Assembly (NCBI RefSeq): GCF_000002425.4
Contig: NC_037275.1
Coordinates: 8,189,777 to 8,253,776 of the forward strand
Origin: Physcomitrium patens
Taxonomy: Eukaryota; Streptophyta; Bryopsida; Funariales; Funariaceae
Reading direction: 5' to 3'
Length of the DNA stretch: 64,000 bases
Shown here: positions 57,417 through 64,000 of the stretch, piece by piece
Numbering within the stretch: position 1 is the first letter of the stretch
Layout of the letters: each line of letters starts with the position of its first letter
Program-made: the position numbers and the translations under genes
Notes under the pieces: model-generated
Told to the model about the DNA's origin: nothing
Seen by the model: only the letters and a program-made list of their open reading frames with translations
Database searches by the model: none

Positions 57417-58149
57417 TTGACAATAGTATTGAGTATTAGGAATTAACTACTAAACAAGTGATTTTGGATGTTGTATGAAGAGATTATTAAATTCATATTG
57501 ATTTAAAAGTGAAGCCAAATGTATAGTTAGATTGGAAATAGAAAGCAATTTCAATATTATATGATGAAAGATTATGATTAATAAGAATGAGAACATTGCA
57601 TTAAGAAAAACACACCAATTGAAAAGAAGACAAGAGAGAGTGCAAGCAAGAAATTTGTTGTGGGACAAGCAAGAGCTTAATCTAAAAAGGGAGCATTGAC
57701 AAAGTTGGATTAAACTATGATTGCATGCATGTTGGCACATTTGAGCATATCCAAAACTTGATGGAACTTTAATATTTTAGATATATATACCATTAAAAAT
57801 ATTGTCAAGGACACTTGCAAGAAATTTTATCAACAGTCCAACGTATCTCTTGAGTCTGTTAATTAAAAGTGAAGGAGACACAAAATAATTAGGTACTCGA
57901 TTGGATACTTTTATTATAGTGGATTGAACCAATTTTGGCAAGATTGGTTCCTTAGAATGGCATAAATTACTTGCTAATAAAGACCAATTTAGCATGTTTT
58001 AAAATCCATTATTTTAACTTCCAATTCAATGAATAAAATTATTTATAAATAATAATAGCAAATTGAGAAGACTAGAAAGTCCAAAAAATACAATCAAAAA
58101 AGATAGTATTTATTTTAATAAAGAATTAAGTTGAACATTGTCATCTTCA

Positions 58150-59740
58150 ATGGTAGTAGGAGATCCGATAGTTCCAATTGCAATCCAAATGGGCATGGTG
58201 GGCAATCGTACAACTAACGTAGCACCATTAATTATTTTTAGAAGTTTACCAAATACACATCCAGATCAATATTTGTCTCAATTCTTGATTACATATGTAA
58301 TCAATAATGGTAGAACTGAAGATATTTGATTGAGATGGGTGCTGATGACCTTGAAAGACACAACATTTGAATGGTATAATTATCAGCCTATGGACCAATT
58401 TTTTAATTGGGAGACATTGAAAAATATATTTTTAACCCATTTTTGACCAATTGGATTTAAAGAACATTTCAAGAAAAGGTTAATGAATAGTAGAATAGTA
58501 TCAAGAGAAGCAATACAATCATATTATGGCCATGTAGCACATATCTTTTGTAAATGGCCAAATAACCAAATGTCGGATTTGTTTGTTTTATCTATATAAG
58601 TTAATGAATTGTATCTATCAAAATTAAAGATGTTTGTGAAGGAGGTCCAACTGGCCACTATTGCTTTCTCACTTAATCAAGCTAAGGTATGGAAAGAATG
58701 TCATTATGACCAATTCTTAACTATAGGAGTTGCGATGATTCCATCTCAAGGAGGTTATCAAATGCTAGCTTAGAATGAAGCACAGGGAAATTATCCAATA
58801 ATGATTGATTACGAAATAAATTTTAGTGCTAATCAATAAGAGATAGTTAATGTTGTCCAATTGTAGGCTATACCACTAATAGCAGTAGTTCCATATCCCT
58901 CATACTTTCTATATCAAAAATCAATACCTACAAAATAATTATCTAATGAAATAGTATCAGAGGATCTAAATGAGGCTTTGTTGTTAACTTTGACAAAGAA
59001 GATGGACAAATTGGTTGTTAATTTGGTAAAGAATAAAAAAAAGATGTATAAACCGATTAATATGTGCTCCAATATTTGGTATAATAATTGTAAAGGATAA
59101 GGCTATTTGGTAATGAAATATTCTTCACCACCTTAAAGGACTATACATTGTACATTTTGTGAGGATAAGTATTCCACCACCAATTGTTGGAATTTACAAA
59201 AGCAACAACAATTTGGTAATGAGACCATGATTCAATCAACTTCATGAGATGTTAATCAAGTCGAGACATGAAATAGGTTTGGCTGGAACAAAAATCGTTT
59301 GAATAAACAAAATTAGATTTTTTCTAATTTTTAAATTTTTTTATATAACCAAGAATGTGGATCCAATTCTCAAGGTATTGAACAAAATCAGCAAGAATAT
59401 TTTCAATATCCATCCATTCAAAAATCAATTTCAGATTCTATAGTACCAATTAGACACCCAGGATCATTTATCCATCAAACCTCGAATAGGCTCAACTAGT
59501 ATATACCAATAGAAACATCCAATATTCTTGATGGAATTAGAAGAAGACTACTTTGATATTATCATTGCAAGAAAATAGGACATTATGCTAGTGAGTGTCT
59601 TAATCAAAGAGCCAGTGATGAATATATTATAGTATGTGGAAATTGTAAGGAGTCGAGATATACATATCAGTAGTGCAATGCTCTGTTTAATTTTAATAAT
59701 TGAGATTAGCAAATCCAATTGCATAGCAAGATAGAGGATA
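58150..59740 (+). pseudogene. Element 5 gag relic with two zinc knuckles
   Basis: MVVGDPIVPIAIQMGMVGN, then FRSLPNTHPDQYLSQFLITY, FEWYNYQPMDQFFNWETLK, REAIQSYYGHVAHIFCKWPN and LNQAKVWKECHYDQF: a gag core. Near 59560-59680 two CCHC knuckles are present but damaged: YYHCKKIGHYASEC lacks its first Cys (Tyr), and CGNCKESRYTYQ has Tyr for His. Both fit C:G to T:A changes. Several stops. Confidence 0.78.
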
Positions 59741-59814
59741 ATAATCAAGGCCCATACGATTTTCCTATAAATTAAGTGGAATGCATTCATGTAGTACTTA
59801 TTAAGGGTCAGTAA

Positions 59815-60925
59815 AAAAAAAGATTCAATTCAATAATTGAATATATGAATTTCAAAGGACTACTTCAATCCAATTATGGAAACTCCAAATCCAATACCTG
59901 TACCAAAATTATTATCCACGATGGGACCTATTTTATTTGCATAATTCAATGATGTTCTTAAAACCAAGGTATTGATTCCACCTAAATCAATACTATTATC
60001 TAGGAAGTTCTAGGAGCCATCTTATATAATAAAAGATCTTCTTATGGATGGACATTATAAATTTTTTGACAATGAAGGTCAATCTAATGCAAAATATGAT
60101 GAAATTATCAATGCAATGCAAGTTGGTGATGAACCAATTCATATGTAGAAGCAAGGTGTATTATACCAATGAAGAAGACCCAGAGTATATTTAGTATATC
60201 TGGAGGATACAAAGAACTCTGATCATGCAATTCCAATTAGATGAATAACTCTGCGATTAATGAAGTCAATGCATTAGAACCAAAATTGGGTAGTTCCAAT
60301 TTGTCAGATTATATGAAAGATTACGAGCCACAGAAGAAAATCAAACCAAATGTTGTTGAGAAACTTATGTACCAATCCATCAATTTAGGCACCAATAAAA
60401 CACTGAAGGTTATCAAAGTATATAATGGAATTATGGATATTCAATTGGAAAATTGGAAGGCTTTCTTCTTAAGTCATAAATCTTCTTTTGCATGGTTATA
60501 TGTAGATTTGAAAGACATTCCTGTGGAAGTTTGTAAGCATCAAATTATTTTGGAAGAGAATGCTATATTAGTTTATCAAAGACAATATCGACTCAATTCA
60601 AAATATTCTCTTATGGTAAAAGAGAAATTACACAAACTTCTTGATGTAGATTTTTATTTATCTAGTCCCATATAGTGAATGAGTTTCATCAATTGTAATG
60701 GTCTCAAAGAAGAATGAGAAGATTCAAATCTGTCAAGATTTTTGTAAATTAAATGCGGCTATTAAGAAGAAATATTTTCCTTTACCTTTTACAAATAGTA
60801 TCTTGAACATGGTAGTCGGGCATGAATATTATTCTTTTTTGGATAAATTTTTGGTTTATAACTAAGAAAAAATTATAAAAGTAGATAAATTAAAGTTTAC
60901 TTTCAGTAAATCTACTTTTTGTAAA
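59815..60925 (+). pseudogene. Element 5 spacer and start of reverse transcriptase
   Basis: The open frame at 60241-60675 (no ATG needed, internal to a polyprotein) includes WKAFFLSHKSSFAWLYVDLK and VYQRQYRLNSKYSLMVKEKL, the region before RT in gypsy pol. After stops it continues MVSKKNEKIQICQDFCKLNA, then KKYFPLPF: the V-x-K-K-x-G-x-x-R-x-C-x-D-x-x-x-L-N block. The sequence is broken at the family-B element. Confidence 0.75.
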
Positions 60926-61130
60926 TCTTTAAGAACTTGATAATATTCCTTCCATCAAATCTCTCAACTTTTTTCAATACTACTTGTAAGGTCTTAGTAG
61001 TGTTCCTTTCCTCTCTATACACCTGTTGCTTTTCTTCCATAAACTAAACAAATACCTTGAATAAATTATGGGCATCCATCCCACTTGATAATGAAAATCC
61101 AAGATTTTGATCTTCCAACTTAACTTGTTG
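60926..61130 (-). pseudogene. Gag start of family-B element, copy c
   Basis: The minus strand reads LSSGMDAHNLFKVFV, then FMEEKQQVYREERN and VERFDGRNIIKFLKIYK, matching the gag at 1214-1804. It breaks off at 60926 against element 5 pol, so this end is truncated. Confidence 0.65.
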
Positions 61131-61174
61131 ATATAATTAGTGCCTTAAGGCTCTCTCATTAGAAGCATCAACAT

Positions 61175-62235
61175 GTCAAGGTAGACAAAATTTGCTTCAA
61201 GAAAGTACTAAGCTCCGAGCTATCATTAATTACTCAATTAAGTCTTGAGATAAGAAAAACCAAGTTTATATATAATTTTTCTCTTTTTTAGTAATTACAC
61301 CAAATACATAAGCTTCAAGTAACCAACAACATCTAAAATATGATAAAATCCTCTAAAACTTGGTATATCCTTATGTAGAAATTTTTCCGAACTTCAACAC
61401 CTCATATCTCTTAATCCATCTATCCAAACAAATTCAAAATTTACATGAACTACTGATGTATTCTTCTTAACTTCTACAATAAATTTTAATTATAAATTTT
61501 TTGCGAATCTTGAGATATCTTAAAAACCTTAACAATCACTTTAAACCCTTGATTTAGAAGTGCCACCTTCAACTTACTGTAATTCCTTCACATGAACTCT
61601 AAAAATAATATTTCTTTCATAAAAAATATAGGCCTTAAAATCTTTGTTCTAGCATCACCTTTTAATTGTCAAAAGCTGCCATATAACTCCTCATATCCTC
61701 AAAAGAGTAATAATATATCTTAAATTAATACCTTAACTTCAAATGACTATATCTTCTTCATATTTATTCCAAATCTTCTAATTTTTGTACACAAATTGCA
61801 GTTCAAATCTTAAATTTTACAAGCATGTCTTCTAATTTCTAAATTCCCTCTTTGAAGTCACCAAAATCCTTATTAAGGTCACAAGAAGGCTTCTCAAAGT
61901 CTATTGGGCATAGTATTCGACCAATAGGGATGAAGTTTTTCATTCTTTGCCTTTATCCAACCTTGCCTTATTTTCATCCCTCCTAATTAGCTTCCAATTA
62001 GTTTAGATTTTCATCCTTAGGCTTCCACCTTCTCCAAAGGCTTTATACTAAACATTTAGGTCCTATATTTTTTTTAATGCCAAAATCAAAACAAGTAAAA
62101 AAAAAAAAAAAAAAAGTTTCTTATACCAATTCCTTTTAATTTAATCTACTAACCATTCTAATACACATTTAGATTTATTAATATATAATATGTTTTAATT
62201 AATTTTTACATACTATAAGTATTTATAATACAACA
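61175..62235 (-). repeat. 5' LTR of family-B element, copy c
   Basis: On the minus strand starts TGTTGTATTAT at 62235 and ends CTACCTTGACA at 61175. It matches copies a and b with a shorter middle and a 19-A run near 62099-62116. Confidence 0.75.
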
Positions 62236-62670
62236 TCGTATCATATATTAGAAGGTTTTCTTAATAGATAAGTTCAATGGGAAGATTTTATGGAGAGCCA
62301 ATTTATCACATGTATCAACAAAAACCAATTACAACTTTATTATACATAAATCCATGATGGATTTCAAAAATTGTAAGGAAGTGGGCTTATTTTTTAATAA
62401 TAGATTGCCTATAATTATAGGTATATGATAGAAATTAAAGACAGCTGGTAGTTAGTTTTGGATCCTAATACAAATTAATCAAAAAAATCAAAAGTGAGGT
62501 TAGAATAAAATGCATTAGGGATTGTTGATTCAAACCCCGAATAAAGAATTAAGAGTGGAGCACTTAATAGATGTTTTTTTAGTAATTTGAATATTATTAT
62601 TTGAATTATAACTACTAGAGTATAGGATTTATTTTAATAAGCAAAAAAGTAGTGTTAGTGAGAGCAAGGA
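62236..62670. other. AT-rich stretch, nothing recognised
   Basis: No gene or LTR edge seen. Confidence 0.4.
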
Positions 62671-63420
62671 ATGAGAAGCAAGTATTTCACAATGTCAATG
62701 GAAAGAATGAAGAGAGCTACAAACAGAGAGAAAAGTTGTCAAAATATAAGAGCTAAGAGTAATTTGGAATCATCGTTCTTAGTGATTCTTATCAATATGG
62801 AAACAATGAAGTTGGAAATCTATTGGTCTCCAAAAAGGCAAAAATATTTTAAAAATGTGCAATTATATCAATTTTTGCTAAAGTCAAATAACTTCCTATT
62901 AATTGATGTGGAATTAGTAGAGGAGTATATTACAAATTATGACCTCAAAGATGATTCAAGTGTTGTCAATGAAAGCATTATTGAGATTGATAAGACTACC
63001 TTACAAAAAATATTGCACCTCTCAATTGGTAAGCTTGTAATAGCTGTTGAAGTGTCCAGTGATTTTAGACTGGGAAGCTATTTCAAAGGAAGAATATTGT
63101 CATTTGAAAAGAGTCAAGGTTGGCAAATGGAGAAGGCTCTTATACCAGAGCTTATGGAGTAGATGTGTTTTGTTCAGAAGCAATTAGACTTGAATTGATA
63201 TAGCAAGTATATATCTAAACGATTACTATTTAGTGCGATAGGAATGCTTGAAGGTATGGTATTTAATTGTGTAGCTTTTGTAGCAATTAGAGATAGAAGC
63301 TAAGCGGAAGACAAAAAAATTTGCATCTTTGCTTTGCTCCAATTATGTGAACTCCATGATTATATATATGTTGAATCAAACATTGCCAATAAAAAAAAAA
63401 ATATACTCTCCTTAGTGCCT
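62671..63420 (+). pseudogene. Broken ORF of unknown repeat-type protein
   Basis: An ATG-started frame of 163 codons (MRSKYFTMSMERMKRATNRE, ending QGWQMEKALIPELME) stops at 63160-63162. The same frame continues past the stop with MCFVQKQLDLN, stop, YSKYISKRLLFSAIGMLEGM and further in-frame stops to about 63420, so the original protein was longer. Acidic and basic residues are mixed, with no catalytic motif, membrane segment or zinc finger. Its AT-decayed surroundings suggest a repeat-encoded protein or old pseudogene; I do not recognise the family. Confidence 0.45.
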
Positions 63421-64000
63421 CAATGATGAATTTGGAATTTAATGGCATTAATAGCTAATACAAGGATCATGGTGCATAAAATATGATAATCAAGTAATTT
63501 ATTGAAACGGAAGGCTGTGAGCATAATTAAAAGTTCTAATAATTAGTTACAGTTTTTTTTGTAATTTTTAACCTATTTTCAATCCAAAAGCTAATTTCTA
63601 ATTTGACTATGGTTAAAAAGTTCCTTAAATCTAATTGCTCTATCTTTTTAATTAATTTTGAAGATTTTTAAGCTTAAATTTCATTTTATAATTTAATTGG
63701 ATTAAAAATATAAAGTCTAATTGTTAAATTAATGATAATCTTAAAAAGATAGGGACAAGCTAAATTTTTGGTGGAGTTTCCTTTCATAGTGATTTTAATC
63801 ACTACTTGAAGTTGAAAAAAAAGAAAAATTGGAAAAAATCACAAATTCAAGGTGAATTTGTAATTAGATTTTGGATTTACCAAGAGTTCATGCTTAAGAA
63901 AGTTTAAATTGAAGAATGGTGATTATGAAGGCTTTGATGGCAAGAACCCTTGCTGATTTCCAAGTAGGCTAATTAGAATTAGAATTGTAGTTGAAATTTA
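63421..64000. other. AT-rich stretch, nothing recognised
   Basis: Short A and T runs only; no coding pattern. Confidence 0.4.

Larger units (their letters stand above)
56727..60925 (+). mobile_element. Element 5: decayed gypsy element with a Tat/Athila-like primer site
   Basis: 5' LTR, primer site, gag and part of pol in order. It is cut off at about 60925 by a family-B element. No 3' LTR in the window. Confidence 0.75.

Noticed and set aside
62520-62545. T-loop-like 'gattcaaaccccg' suggesting a tRNA
   Set aside because: No matching acceptor, D or anticodon arms could be formed around it.

Overview
The window looks like nuclear DNA of a land plant. It holds one plant-type tRNA isopentenyltransferase gene with a short GT-AG intron and a probable plastid-targeting N-terminus, a short run of degenerate plant telomere units (CCCTAAA) near 13.2 kb, plant-style Ty1/copia and Ty3/gypsy retrotransposons, and very AT-rich decayed repeats. 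The genus cannot be read from the sequence. A bryophyte or other non-seed plant is only a guess, from the chromovirus type and the strong GC contrast between gene and repeats.

Layout. 1-3.1 kb: remains of a gypsy element on the minus strand (gag piece plus a 1.25 kb LTR, family B). 4.5-8.7 kb: a GC-rich island with an imperfect ~400 bp tandem duplication followed by the tRNA-isopentenyltransferase gene (exons 6015-6484 and 6685-7648). 8.7-12.6 kb: pieces of two minus-strand copia elements and GC-richer sequence with no recognisable gene. 12.6-18.9 kb: a decayed plus-strand copia element, itself interrupted at 16-17.3 kb. 18.9-26.2 kb: AT-rich relics.

26.25-56.7 kb is a nest of retroelements. 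The outermost host is a decayed gypsy element (element 4). Its gag is split by element 3 (26980-50833). Element 3 carries element 1 (27880-34028, plus strand) in its 5' LTR, element 2 (39937-46255, minus strand) in its integrase region, and a 2.5 kb LTR-like insert (family D) in its 3' LTR. Element 4 also carries a second family-D copy and a solo family-B LTR. Target-site duplications support nearly every step. 56.7-62.2 kb holds another dead gypsy element (element 5) cut by a family-B element; the end of the window has a broken unknown ORF.

Elements 1 and 2 are the interesting part. They are related chromodomain gypsy elements with nearly identical LTRs. Each has gag, pol in the -1 frame, and a third short ORF between pol and the 3' LTR that is conserved between the two but resembles no retroelement domain I know. 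Both appear to self-prime reverse transcription: the 11 nt starting two bases past the 5' LTR are exactly complementary to the 11 nt at the predicted RNA 5' end, and the two elements differ by three compensated base pairs. Element 2 has all ORFs open. Element 1 has stops and active-site changes that all fit G:C to A:T transitions. Element 1's LTR also carries an array of perfect heat-shock-element units.
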